This document shows, in pieces, positions 31,567 through 40,165 of a stretch of 43,964 nt of DNA (positions within the stretch are counted from its first letter, which is position 1; each line of letters starts with the position of its first letter). Under the pieces are notes generated by a model. That model did no database searches, was not told the origin of the DNA, and saw only the letters and a program-made list of their open reading frames with translations. The stretch is from Candidatus Gastranaerophilales bacterium Zag_111 (GTDB lineage Bacteria; Cyanobacteriota; Vampirovibrionia; Gastranaerophilales; Gastranaerophilaceae). A program made the position numbers and the translations under genes. The DNA lies in assembly GCA_001899395.1 (NCBI GenBank), contig MOYD01000062.1:286841-330804 (forward strand). The letters are read 5' to 3'.

Positions 31567-33240
31567 ATGATAAAAATACAAAGGCACAGTTTTAAACGGT
31601 ACATTTTGGTTATGAAATTTATACCACATCCAAAAGATTTTATTTTTAATACCTTTAAGAAAGGTAAACATTTTCAAGAGATTAAGGCAAAAAAAACAAT
31701 TACCTGCATTATACAAATTATGACTGAATGGAATATATTATTAAATGATAGTGTAAGAAAAAATACTCTTCTTACAGTTAAGCAAGACACTGCTATAGTT
31801 AATAATCCAAAATCTGATAATTTGGAAAGACACCCCAAGGAAGATAATTTTAATGGTAAAGGTATAAATAAAAAGAATATTTTAACATATACCTCTGCCG
31901 GTGTAGTGTTGGCAACATTGATTGGCATTGCATTAGATTTTAAGTTTGCAAATGGCAAGCATGTTAAGAAATTATTCGGCAAAGTTACGGACAACCATTC
32001 GGAATTAAAACCCATAACAAGTGAACCGCCGATTAAAAAAACCGACACTACATTACCAAAAACAGACACAGTGACTGAACCTGATGTTATATCTAAAGAA
32101 GAATTGGAAATAAATAAACAGGTACAGGAATTTTTTGCTGAGGAAGAAAAAGAATTAGCCAAACAAAAAGAAGATATAAAACTTAGTAACTACCATAATG
32201 AACGGTGGTTGCTAGAACAACATAGAATAAAAGAAAAAGAATACTCTGATTTTTGGAATAGTGAACTTGAAAAAATAGAACAGTCTTTGATAGAACTTAG
32301 ACAAAAAGAAGCTAATAAACTTGAAGAAACAATAGAAAAAGAACGTATAAAATTTTTTGAAGCTCATAGAAGCGAAATACCTTCAAAAGAAGAAAGATAT
32401 AAAGCATTTCTTCCTTTAATGCGCACTGAATACGGTAATACTTTTGATGGAAATATATGTGAAGCCCGTAGATTTGCTCAAGAACCTGAAAATTGGTTAT
32501 GGTATTTATGGAATAACAATCCTAGGGCAAAAGAAATGAATTTAGAGTTAATTCAATTGCAAATGGCCCCGAAAGACTTAGAATTATATAAAAGTGCAAA
32601 ATGGGTATTGGATAACAAAAAATTACATTATGATGCTTTGGACTTAGCTGAAAGTATTTGTTCAGACCAAAAAAAGATTATAGAGGAGCTTGCATTAAAT
32701 GGAAAATGCTTTAGTTGGGGAGAAGTCATAGGACATCACAAAGCCTACACTATCAATAGTGCATTAAGACTTGGTTACAAGGTTGATGATACCCTAAAAG
32801 TTATTCTTGATGAAGGTTTTAGAACGGTTGAACCGCTTGAATATGATGTTACCGTTTACAGACATGTATGCGGCGGCAAAGCTGATAATAGCATCGATTT
32901 CATAAATAAACTTATAAAATCCAAAAAAGGAGATACTTTTATTGATAAAGGTTATTCATATGCGTCTTTTTCAGAGGGAGGAGCATCTTCGTGTAACGGC
33001 ATTCATGACATTGGGACAGAAGAGGTTCAACTTACAATACTTGTTCCAAAGGGAGCAAGAGTGTCCAATGGCTCTCATTATGAACAAAATGAATTATTGT
33101 TTCCAAGGAATGCAGAATATAGAGTAGTGGAAGAAGCAACAAGACCTGAACCTTATGTTTTTCGTAATAACGACGGTAAAGAAGTCAAAATCCCCCGTGC
33201 ACTAAGAATGGTAGTAGAATACATCTTACCTAAGACATAA
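31567..33240 (+). CDS. membrane-anchored ADP-ribosyltransferase-like protein, 557 aa
   Basis: The C-terminal 190 residues match the ADPRT exoenzyme (ART) fold with all three catalytic motifs: Arg432 in VYRHV, Ser467-x-Ser469 in YASFSEG (STS-like), and Gln507-Asn508-Glu509 in YEQNELLFPR. The remainder is one TM helix (about residues 105-125), a K/P/T linker, a charged coiled coil (about 150-280) and a helical domain. Q-x-E is the C3-type signature (non-arginine targets), while arginine-specific toxins have E-x-E. The start is uncertain: TTG 31534, ATG 31567 and ATG 31612 are all in frame with poor ribosome sites. It could be a secreted or injected effector, or an intracellular modifier. No immunity gene or secretion system is adjacent. 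Confidence 0.75.
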   Translation: MIKIQRHSFKRYILVMKFIPHPKDFIFNTFKKGKHFQEIKAKKTITCIIQIMTEWNILLNDSVRKNTLLTVKQDTAIVNNPKSDNLERHPKEDNFNGKGINKKNILTYTSAGVVLATLIGIALDFKFANGKHVKKLFGKVTDNHSELKPITSEPPIKKTDTTLPKTDTVTEPDVISKEELEINKQVQEFFAEEEKELAKQKEDIKLSNYHNERWLLEQHRIKEKEYSDFWNSELEKIEQSLIELRQKEANKLEETIEKERIKFFEAHRSEIPSKEERYKAFLPLMRTEYGNTFDGNICEARRFAQEPENWLWYLWNNNPRAKEMNLELIQLQMAPKDLELYKSAKWVLDNKKLHYDALDLAESICSDQKKIIEELALNGKCFSWGEVIGHHKAYTINSALRLGYKVDDTLKVILDEGFRTVEPLEYDVTVYRHVCGGKADNSIDFINKLIKSKKGDTFIDKGYSYASFSEGGASSCNGIHDIGTEEVQLTILVPKGARVSNGSHYEQNELLFPRNAEYRVVEEATRPEPYVFRNNDGKEVKIPRALRMVVEYILPKT

Positions 33241-33250
33241 AATTTTATGT

Positions 33251-33793
33251 TTAACTTAATAAAGATTTCACAGCCAAAAGGATTAATATTACACCGCCTG
33301 TGATTTCAAGGGGTTTTGAAGGTAGGTTTTTGACGAAATTTCCTGTCCAAAATCCGGAAAGTGACATTAAAAATGAGGCAAGCCCAATTGTTATTACAGA
33401 AAGCAAAAGGCTTGTATTTGTAAGCCTTATACTTGCGCCTGAAACCAAAGCGTCAATGCTTGTTGCTAATCCAAGTCCAAGCAGACATTTTAAGTCAATA
33501 CATTGAATTTCTTCTTCTTTTGGCTGAAAAGCTTCAACAATAAATTTTGTTCCCAAGATAAAAAATATGCCAAAAACTATCCATTTACTAAACGGTACAA
33601 TGAGTTTGTACATATAATCTGTGCCAACGAAGCCTATAACAGGCATTAACCCCTGAAACAAGCCCATAATTAGTGCAAGTTTTAAAGAATTTTTCGTTCT
33701 GTTGTGCTTGAAAATAATTCCCTGTGAAAAGGACACGATAAAACAGTCAATTCCCAATGCTACAGCAAGCAAGATTAAATCAATTAAACTCAA
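33251..33793 (-). CDS. mntP: MntP-type manganese efflux pump
   Basis: A six-TM exporter of Mn(II). The two internally repeated motifs with conserved Asp are present: ALGIDCFIVSFSQG in TM1 and LATSIDALVSGASI in TM4. The length of 180 aa is close to the usual 185-190. The start overlaps the last 14 bp of the DUF4127 gene, so the two are co-transcribed. No yybP-ykoY-type manganese riboswitch was recognised upstream. Confidence 0.88.
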   Translation of the reverse strand: MSLIDLILLAVALGIDCFIVSFSQGIIFKHNRTKNSLKLALIMGLFQGLMPVIGFVGTDYMYKLIVPFSKWIVFGIFFILGTKFIVEAFQPKEEEIQCIDLKCLLGLGLATSIDALVSGASIRLTNTSLLLSVITIGLASFLMSLSGFWTGNFVKNLPSKPLEITGGVILILLAVKSLLS

Positions 33794-35123
33794 TTTCTAC
33801 CTCAAACAATCTTTTCCAAGGGTAAATGTATTTTACATCTACCTGTGTTTTTAATACGTCGCTTACGATTTTTTCAAAAGGTTTCATGCCGGCGGTTAGT
33901 TTTGCTAAATCCGGCAAAATAAGAGTTTGGCGAACATTTGCCTGATATGCCCAATCGTCCAAAAATCTTGTAAGTTGTAAATTTTTAAAACTTTTTTCAT
34001 TATAATTCTTTGCTAAAAATTTAACTTTTGCGGCACAAATTAGACTGCCAAGAGTGTTGGCAGAAGTGTTCCAAGCAGAATAGCCATAAAAATTATCATC
34101 AGAAATATTGTTTTTTAAGAATTCATTCATAAAATTATTATCAGCTCCGTTTGCAAACCTGACATCTGCAATCATATAAGGCTTTTTAGTTACTTCAAAA
34201 CTTCCGCTAAAATGTTCTGTCGGGATTTTCATAACAATTTCACCCTGATTGGTTTTAAAATTGTTTACATAAAGCAGGATATCCGCGTCTTGTTCTGTTG
34301 TAACAGTGCAGCCGGTGAGTTCAAGTTGTCCCAAAACCGATTGTTTTATTGAAACGTCTTCATAATTAGAAATTAAATCAGTACTGTCAGGCTCTAAAAA
34401 TACCGGACAAACTTTCACATCGCCCTTTACGGCACATGCCAGAAGGCTAAGCGGAATTTCATCTGCACCGGTTTTTGTGAAGGCGCCAAGCCTTTCCAAA
34501 AATTGAGCTTCTTGTACATTAAAACCATATTGGGCGCAATCATCTTTTGAAAAAATCAAAGTTTCAAAAATTCCTTGTTTTTGCAATTCAAGATAGATTT
34601 TATTAATCTCAAAATTTCGCTTGCGGGTATTCAGGTAATCATCCAGGATATCAGACGGAATTGTATTTGTAATACAGCTTTCGCAACCAAGTTTGTGGGT
34701 TTGATACGAATAGTCAAAAATCCGCTTGCCCCAGCGCGACCAGTATTCTTTTTCTTCTTCGTTATAATTATTGTTTGAAATCCTCATTATACTTGAAAAA
34801 GCGTAAACTTCCCCTTGTTTTTTTAAAAGGATATCTTTTAATTTTTGAATACGTGATTTAATTTGTTCAAAGGTTTCCGGACAACGCCTTGAAGGGATTA
34901 AGCCGCCGTAAGCCAAAGTATCAAGTGACAGGATTATCGCATCCTGCTCAGGTAATTGTTCAAGCCAATTAAAAAGGTTTTCTATATCAGCAGACTTTGT
35001 TAAATCGCCTAGGTAACTGCGCGGCGGAATAGAAAATTCGATATCATTATCTATTCCGGCAATCAATTGCGCAAGCGTGTAGCAAACCGGTCTGTTATCT
35101 ATTGGTACAAATGCGATTTTCAT
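33780..35123 (-). CDS. DUF4127 family protein, 447 aa
   Basis: Matches the uncharacterised DUF4127 family: start AFVPIDNRPVCYTLAQ, PPRSYLGD, the signature LSLDTLAYGGLIPSRR, SIMRISNNNYNEEEKEYWSRWG, and a C-terminal AWNTSANTLGS...FLDDWAYQANVR. No signal peptide. Family members are often about 500 aa, so this one is slightly short. Function unknown. It is the first gene of a pair with mntP. Confidence 0.88.
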   Translation of the reverse strand: MKIAFVPIDNRPVCYTLAQLIAGIDNDIEFSIPPRSYLGDLTKSADIENLFNWLEQLPEQDAIILSLDTLAYGGLIPSRRCPETFEQIKSRIQKLKDILLKKQGEVYAFSSIMRISNNNYNEEEKEYWSRWGKRIFDYSYQTHKLGCESCITNTIPSDILDDYLNTRKRNFEINKIYLELQKQGIFETLIFSKDDCAQYGFNVQEAQFLERLGAFTKTGADEIPLSLLACAVKGDVKVCPVFLEPDSTDLISNYEDVSIKQSVLGQLELTGCTVTTEQDADILLYVNNFKTNQGEIVMKIPTEHFSGSFEVTKKPYMIADVRFANGADNNFMNEFLKNNISDDNFYGYSAWNTSANTLGSLICAAKVKFLAKNYNEKSFKNLQLTRFLDDWAYQANVRQTLILPDLAKLTAGMKPFEKIVSDVLKTQVDVKYIYPWKRLFEVEIEFN

Positions 35124-35172
35124 ACTTATTATTGTATGATAAAATAGGATTTAGGCAAAAAGGTTACAATCG

Positions 35173-36171
35173 TTAAACTACGCGGTATTTTTTGCCGCCG
35201 GTTAAGTAATCCGCAAGACCGTTAAAGGTTTCTTTAAGGATAAAATTAACGGCTTCTTGTGTGTCATAGGCGATATGCGGTGTTAAGATAACGTTTGGGA
35301 GTTTTGAAAGTTCTTGAACTGCATGTGATGTATCGACACACATTACAGAAGACTTATCTTTATTATCCGGGCAGGTCTCATCAGGGCAAGCCACTACATC
35401 TAAAGCAATTCCTTCAAATTTGCCGTTTTTTGCAACATCGTAAAGTGCATCTGTGTCAACAATTTCGCCTCGTGAAACATTTACAAAATATGACTTATCT
35501 TTCATCATCTCAAACTGCTCACGTCCAATCATATGGTAATTGTCCTTGGTATATGGCAAATGTAGGGTTACAATATCAGAATTTTTCAAAAGTTCGTCAA
35601 GTTCAGTATATTTAACAGAACAAATTGAGATTAAGTCACTGTTTTGCCGCATATCATAGGCAAGTATTTTCATCCCAAAACAGCTTGCAGCACGACACAC
35701 GGCACTTCCTATTACACCGGTTCCAATAACTCCAAGAGTTAAGGTATTTAGGTTTCTGCCTGTAAGGTCAATTCCGGTATCATTTTTAAGCAAAGGGAAC
35801 ATTTTTCTGACAAGCATTAAAATGAGCATAAAAGCAAATTGAGCAACTGCACTTTCTCCGTAAGAATCCACATTTATAACCGCAACATTTTTATTAACAC
35901 AAGAGTTTAAATCAATGTGGTCATAGCCTGTTGAGCGTGTTGTGATAACTCGTAAATTCTTAAATCTGCTTATTATCTCATCATTAATCGTTGAGTTGAT
36001 AAAAACACTTATTATCATTGTGTTTTCAACCTCTTCCGGTGATAATTCAGCAAAAGTCTCTTCATTAAGACTTTGTGTAAAAAATTTTATATCATAGTTT
36101 GAAAAATCATGTTCTTTAAAAAATTCTTTTTCAGACTCTCTAAAATCAAAAAATAACATCTTACACGACAT
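35173..36171 (-). CDS. D-2-hydroxyacid dehydrogenase, D-lactate dehydrogenase type
   Basis: NAD-dependent reduction of a 2-ketoacid, most likely pyruvate to D-lactate, in fermentation. The N-terminal substrate domain has TRSTGYDHIDL, the Rossmann motif is GVIGTGVIGSAV (about residues 147-158), the catalytic Arg is in VNVSRGEIVD, and the catalytic His is in TPHIAYDTQEA. An unusual cysteine-bearing loop (ACPDETCPDNKDKSS) sits where the LDVYE.E segment normally lies. The length of 332 aa is typical. AAGGAG precedes the ATG. It is a single gene. Confidence 0.9.
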   Translation of the reverse strand: MSCKMLFFDFRESEKEFFKEHDFSNYDIKFFTQSLNEETFAELSPEEVENTMIISVFINSTINDEIISRFKNLRVITTRSTGYDHIDLNSCVNKNVAVINVDSYGESAVAQFAFMLILMLVRKMFPLLKNDTGIDLTGRNLNTLTLGVIGTGVIGSAVCRAASCFGMKILAYDMRQNSDLISICSVKYTELDELLKNSDIVTLHLPYTKDNYHMIGREQFEMMKDKSYFVNVSRGEIVDTDALYDVAKNGKFEGIALDVVACPDETCPDNKDKSSVMCVDTSHAVQELSKLPNVILTPHIAYDTQEAVNFILKETFNGLADYLTGGKKYRVV

Positions 36172-36313
36172 AAATTTCTCCTTTTTTATGATTATTTTTA
36201 TTCAACCAATAAAAACTATTGCCGGAAAGAATAAATTTTTAAATAAAAAACATTGCCCGAAATACCAATGTTAAAATCTGAAAAACAGTGTAATCTCAAT
36301 AAGAAAGGAGCTA

Positions 36314-36802
36314 ATGATGACACACGAACTAATCGTACGCGAGCCTGAATTATATTTTGACAGTATTCATCAGGAACTGGATAATTTTTTGCGTGATACA
36401 TTTTTTACTCACGCATTCGGGCATCCGTTAAATATAATTAAAAACGTTACACTTCGACCGGCAATAGAAGTTATCCAAAATAAAGATAATTATAAGGTCA
36501 AAGTCCAATTACCGGGGATAAAAAAGGACAATATTGAAGTAGAAATGGATAACGACTTTATGACAATAAGTGCTGAAACCCACGAAGAAAAAGAAGAAAA
36601 ACAAGAAGATGAACATAATGCGCGTTATCACACATCAGAATTCCGCTACGGCAAATACCAAAGAACAATCTCTTTTGACCAGCCAATAAAAGCCGAAGAC
36701 GCAACCGCTGACTACAAAGACGGAATTTTGACCGTCACTGTCCCAAAACAAAAAATTGAAGCAACAAAACCTAAAAAATTAACTATAAACGCCAAAGAGT
36801 AG
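36314..36802 (+). CDS. Hsp20 / small heat-shock protein, 162 aa
   Basis: An ATP-independent holdase chaperone. The alpha-crystallin domain spans about residues 45-145 (AIEVIQNKDNYKVKVQLPG, NIEVEMDNDFMTISAE, then DGILTVTVPK). The C-terminal tail contains LTI, which may serve as the I-x-I oligomerisation motif. AAAGGAG (36304-36310) lies 3 nt before ATG 36314 and 6 nt before ATG 36317; the second may be the real start. No CIRCE operator was seen. It is followed directly by a structured RNA-like element. Confidence 0.94.
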   Translation: MMTHELIVREPELYFDSIHQELDNFLRDTFFTHAFGHPLNIIKNVTLRPAIEVIQNKDNYKVKVQLPGIKKDNIEVEMDNDFMTISAETHEEKEEKQEDEHNARYHTSEFRYGKYQRTISFDQPIKAEDATADYKDGILTVTVPKQKIEATKPKKLTINAKE

Positions 36803-36807
36803 TATTG

Positions 36808-36980
36808 GTATTCCAAAACCGAATTCTCCCCGAAGATTACGGGGCATGCAAATTCAGCGGAATGGAATACGGGCGGTTGTTTTATCGGTCAGCATGACCC
36901 GATACGGCGCCTCGACACACACGCTGCACAACAACCGTAAACAAAAGACCGGAGTTATTTTCACCTCCGGTCTTTTGGGT
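36808..36980 (+). ncRNA. multi-hairpin structured element with terminator behind hsp20
   Basis: Begins 5 nt after the hsp20 stop and is markedly more GC-rich than its surroundings. Hairpin 1: GTATTCC (36808-36814)/GGAATAC (36864-36870), GAATT/AATTC and CCCCG/CGGGG nested inside. Hairpin 2: CGGTTGTT (36874-36881)/AACAACCG (36930-36937) enclosing TATCGGTCA (36883-36891)/TGACCCGATA (36895-36904) with one bulge. Terminator: AAAAGACCGGAG (36943-36954)/CTCCGGTCTTTT (36965-36976), then TTTT. No ORF of note. It is either an independent small RNA or a structured 3' UTR. Confidence 0.55.
36943..36980. terminator. bidirectional terminator between hsp20 element and pilin gene
   Basis: A 12-bp perfect stem with a 10-nt loop and T-rich tails on both strands. 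It serves the plus-strand structured element and the minus-strand pilin gene. Confidence 0.8.
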
Positions 36981-36992
36981 TTTAGATATTTT

Positions 36993-37715
36993 TTAGTACG
37001 GCATTTTCCATCCGTTTTTGACAATTGCTCCAAGGCAGACTGAGGCAATACCTGATTTACAATTAGATGCTAATGTATCAACAGTTGCATCTGGCGAATC
37101 AACCTCGGAATAATCAATAATTTTTCCCTTTTCTGTTATATAAACCCAGAAAAAATCACGTCCAACCATATTAGGAGCTTCATTGCCATTTACATCAACA
37201 CCAAATATTCCATAAACTTTTTCACCATTCGCCTCTGTACCTTCAACAGCTAGCCCATAAGAAATAATGGTTCCATTTTTTAAAACTACTGACTTTTTTA
37301 CTGATTGTAAGGTTACACGTAATGTTGCTGCAGCATTTGCTGCAGCTGTTCCAGCTATACTTCTGTATGTTATTTTGTTTTCTGCTGAGTTACCAGTTCG
37401 CCAACATTCGTTTGCTGCGTCTGAAACCGAACAAGTTTTTGCAATATCAAAATTGCTATCAGTCAACAACGTATCTACAGAAGCAAAATCCGTTTCTGAA
37501 AGCTTTTTTGTTTTATTTTTAAGTAACTGGTCATTTGCTAACTGTTGAATTGAGCCTACAACATTTTTTAATTGGATTGTCTGAGCACGGTTATTAATAT
37601 TGTTTAACAAACTTGGTATTGCCAATGCTGCAAGAGCACCAATTATACCCAAGGCAACCAGAAGTTCTGTTAGGGTAAATGCCTTTGAACCTGTCTTAGG
37701 ATGGAAGTTTAGCAT
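36993..37715 (-). CDS. type IV pilin-like protein, 240 aa
   Basis: An N-terminal class III signal: a short basic leader ending KTGSKA, then FTLTELLVALGIIGALAALAIPSLL, with the conserved Glu at +5 and a hydrophobic helix. The residue before the cleavage point is Ala rather than the usual Gly. The globular domain has four cysteines (TCSV, ECWR, NCKS, VCLG) and a VDVNGNEAPN segment before FFWVYITEKG, typical of pilins and pseudopilins. AAGGAG lies before the ATG. It sits 63 bp downstream in the minus-strand direction from nothing co-directional except the paralog pair to its right. Confidence 0.88.
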   Translation of the reverse strand: MLNFHPKTGSKAFTLTELLVALGIIGALAALAIPSLLNNINNRAQTIQLKNVVGSIQQLANDQLLKNKTKKLSETDFASVDTLLTDSNFDIAKTCSVSDAANECWRTGNSAENKITYRSIAGTAAANAAATLRVTLQSVKKSVVLKNGTIISYGLAVEGTEANGEKVYGIFGVDVNGNEAPNMVGRDFFWVYITEKGKIIDYSEVDSPDATVDTLASNCKSGIASVCLGAIVKNGWKMPY

Positions 37716-37778
37716 ATTTCAATCTCCTTTTGTTTATATAATTATTATAACATTTTTTGCGGAGGTTGTAAAGATTGC

Positions 37779-39233
37779 TTAGCCCGGGTTGTGAATAGAA
37801 TATCCGCCAGGTGTCAAGTCAGGTGCTTTAATCTCTTCAAGCGGGTCAAAATTAAACTCGCTGTTCTGTCTTTGATATTTATTTTGAGCTGGTGCAACAG
37901 GAACTGAGACTTCCGGTGTTCGGGTTGATTTTGCTTCTTCAAAGTCTTTTGACTGCTGATTATGCAAAAATATCAGTCCTTTTGTTGAATATTTATCTTT
38001 TTTGACTTTTTCTTTCTTTACAGGAAGTGCTTCATCTATTGTTTCTTCTTGTTGTTTGGATTTTTTTGCTTTACTTTTTTTCTTTTTAGTATTTGAATTT
38101 TCAACATTAGAAGACGAACCTGTTAAAACTTCCCGGCTACGTTCTTGTTCAATCTTATGCAGGTCAGGCAGCGCTGCGATGTTTGCTACGCCTTGTTCTT
38201 CTATGGTCGAGATTTCTTCGACTTCAGGTTGTATTGAGTTTGTGAACTCTTCAACTTGCTGAATTGTATTATTATATTCTGTCCGGTCAGTGGTTTGTTG
38301 CTCAACATCAGCAACAGGTTTTGTTGTTTTTTCACCGTTTTCACGCGCTGTTAATTCTTGTTCAAACTGAACAAAGGTTTCATTCCCAACAAACTGTTCA
38401 AGTGCAGCGCGTTTTGCAAAAAACTCCGATTTTGCGGTTCTTTGCTTGTCAAGTGCTGTACGATAATAAGCGTCTGTTATAACAACAAGTTCTCGCGGAG
38501 CGTTGTTTTTTTGAGCAAGATTAAACTTTGTCTGGCGGTCTTCAACAAGTTTTGTTGCAAATTCAAGCTGCTTTTTTGCGCTCATATAGTCGTAATACAA
38601 ATTAACCGCCTGCTGCTGCAAGTCTTCAACTTTACGGATTAGAATAATCATATCCGCATCGCCGACTTTTGTATATTTATAATTAAGTGCTTTGGTATCT
38701 TGTGACATAATCCCGATAATATTACCGCCGATTAACGAAGAACCGGCAAGAACCGGGCTGCTCATGCTGGCGCCAACTAGAGTTGACATACTTGCAATTG
38801 TGGTTAGAACTTTTTTAAGTGAATTGCTGTCTGGTTTATCAGCGTCCGGGTTTGCAAGTTTATACAGTGCAAAATTTATCGTATCACTTTGCACGGCAGC
38901 CCCCTGCCACAACAAGGATAAATCAGCAACCATATCCTGTTCTTCAAATTCAAGTTCTTGCGCAACCTCTTTTGACAAGCGTTTAATACTTAAATCAGCA
39001 TATGTTAAATCCGCAATTGTAGCATCTTGAGAATTATCAACCTGTGTGTATTTTTTTTCAGGTTTAATTTTTTCCTGTAAAGCTTCAATATACTGTTTTT
39101 CAGGAACAGAAGAAAGTCCAACGCGATATGCCGGCGCCTTTGGATGTTCTACACTTGAAAGTTCATCAGCACAAACCGGAAGTGTTGTAGCACAAACTAA
39201 CAATGCTGTTATAAAAAATTTATTTTTTATCAT
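37779..39233 (-). CDS. secreted helical protein with TolC-like hairpin, 484 aa
   Basis: The start is ATG 39233 behind GGAGGGG. Signal peptide (MIKNKFFITALLVCATTLPVCA). The central region contains an LWQGA..INFALYKLA segment, a Gly/Ser/Ala-rich hydrophobic stretch (TLVGASMSSPVLAGSSLIGGNIIG), and a long helical hairpin (LYYDYMSAKKQLEFATKLVEDRQTKF ... LDKQRTAKSEFFAKRAALEQFVG) resembling outer-membrane efflux (TolC) coiled-coil repeats. The C-terminal 180 residues are low-complexity, K/E/S-rich. It is paralogous to the protein encoded just upstream, whose gene overlaps it by 14 bp. Not a complete TolC; the function is inferred only. Confidence 0.65.
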   Translation of the reverse strand: MIKNKFFITALLVCATTLPVCADELSSVEHPKAPAYRVGLSSVPEKQYIEALQEKIKPEKKYTQVDNSQDATIADLTYADLSIKRLSKEVAQELEFEEQDMVADLSLLWQGAAVQSDTINFALYKLANPDADKPDSNSLKKVLTTIASMSTLVGASMSSPVLAGSSLIGGNIIGIMSQDTKALNYKYTKVGDADMIILIRKVEDLQQQAVNLYYDYMSAKKQLEFATKLVEDRQTKFNLAQKNNAPRELVVITDAYYRTALDKQRTAKSEFFAKRAALEQFVGNETFVQFEQELTARENGEKTTKPVADVEQQTTDRTEYNNTIQQVEEFTNSIQPEVEEISTIEEQGVANIAALPDLHKIEQERSREVLTGSSSNVENSNTKKKKSKAKKSKQQEETIDEALPVKKEKVKKDKYSTKGLIFLHNQQSKDFEEAKSTRTPEVSVPVAPAQNKYQRQNSEFNFDPLEEIKAPDLTPGGYSIHNPG

Positions 39234-40047
39234 TTGCCCCTCCAATCAGTGCAGAATCGTAATTATATTGATACAAATTCAACCCGTCAACCACTTTTTT
39301 ACCAGCCAGTCTTTGCAATTCCAGGTGATATTTCTTTGCCATTTGCATATATTTATACTCTTCTATTTCCATATCTTTATATAAAGCAGATGAAATTGCA
39401 ATCTCTAAAAAGTCCTCTTCATCCATTGCCTTAACATAATTTCTGCTGTATAAAAGTTCTCTTGAGCGGACTTCCTTCAACTGAGACAGCGAACTTTTGT
39501 AATTATAGTAAGCATTAATAATCTTATCCTGCAAGTTTTCAACAAGCCCTGCAAGTTCAATTAACTCAGTATCAGTCAACGGAACTTCTTGCGGCACATT
39601 CTTACGGTTAAGAAAGTTTTGTGCCAAACGTCCAACTGCATATGACCCTGACTGAACCATATAATCAGCCCCAATCAACGCCGGAGCAAGCGAAGCACCT
39701 GAAACAATAGCAGAAAGAGTTTTTGCCATTAAAGATGAGTGTATTCTGCGCTGGCTTTCAGGGGTTGAAAGTTTTTTTAGCGCAAACCCGATAACTTGAT
39801 TATTTTCAACAGTGCCCTTCCACAAATTATCTATATCTTCCAGGTCTTTTTCCTTTTGAAGTCTGATAATTTCGTCCATAATCTCTTTATCGCTTATCAC
39901 CAGAGATTCTTTATCTTTATAATCGACTTTCGGAAGTTCTATTTGAGTTTGTTTAACTTCACCTAACTGAACTTCTTCAGCTAAGCATGCAAGGTTTTGC
40001 ACTCCACTTATCCCGATTATCCCTAAAACAATTAATATCTTTTTCAT
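39220..40047 (-). CDS. secreted helical protein, paralog of its neighbour, 275 aa
   Basis: Signal peptide (MKKILIVLGIIGISGVQNLACLA). It shares with the next protein the order LWKGTVENNQVIGFALKKLS, a small-residue hydrophobic stretch (LSAIVSGASLAPALIGADYMV), TELIELAGLVENLQDKIINAYYNYKSSLSQL, and a second helix ending LELQRLAG. It ends shortly after, without the long low-complexity tail. There is no Shine-Dalgarno before ATG 40047; TATAAC lies 6 nt upstream, suggesting a leaderless message. It overlaps the next gene by 14 bp. Confidence 0.65.
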   Translation of the reverse strand: MKKILIVLGIIGISGVQNLACLAEEVQLGEVKQTQIELPKVDYKDKESLVISDKEIMDEIIRLQKEKDLEDIDNLWKGTVENNQVIGFALKKLSTPESQRRIHSSLMAKTLSAIVSGASLAPALIGADYMVQSGSYAVGRLAQNFLNRKNVPQEVPLTDTELIELAGLVENLQDKIINAYYNYKSSLSQLKEVRSRELLYSRNYVKAMDEEDFLEIAISSALYKDMEIEEYKYMQMAKKYHLELQRLAGKKVVDGLNLYQYNYDSALIGGANDKK

Positions 40048-40053
40048 AATAAA

Positions 40054-40083
40054 GTTATACCACAATTACGAGAATAAATCCAA
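40054..40083 (-). promoter_or_regulatory. promoter placed for a leaderless transcript
   Basis: On the minus strand: -35 TTGGAT (40083-40078), an 18-nt spacer ending TGG, and -10 TATAAC (40059-40054). Only 6 nt separate the -10 from the ATG at 40047. Confidence 0.45.
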
Positions 40084-40165
40084 TGATTGATTAATCTTTA
40101 AATCTTATGGTCGTTCATCAACCTTGTAAAAACCCATACAATAAGAGTACAAAGAGGAAAAAGAG

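Noticed and set aside
31674-32162. 162-aa minus-strand ORF inside the ADP-ribosyltransferase-like gene
   Set aside because: Antisense shadow with no ribosome site; the plus frame has the coherent TM and coiled-coil layout.
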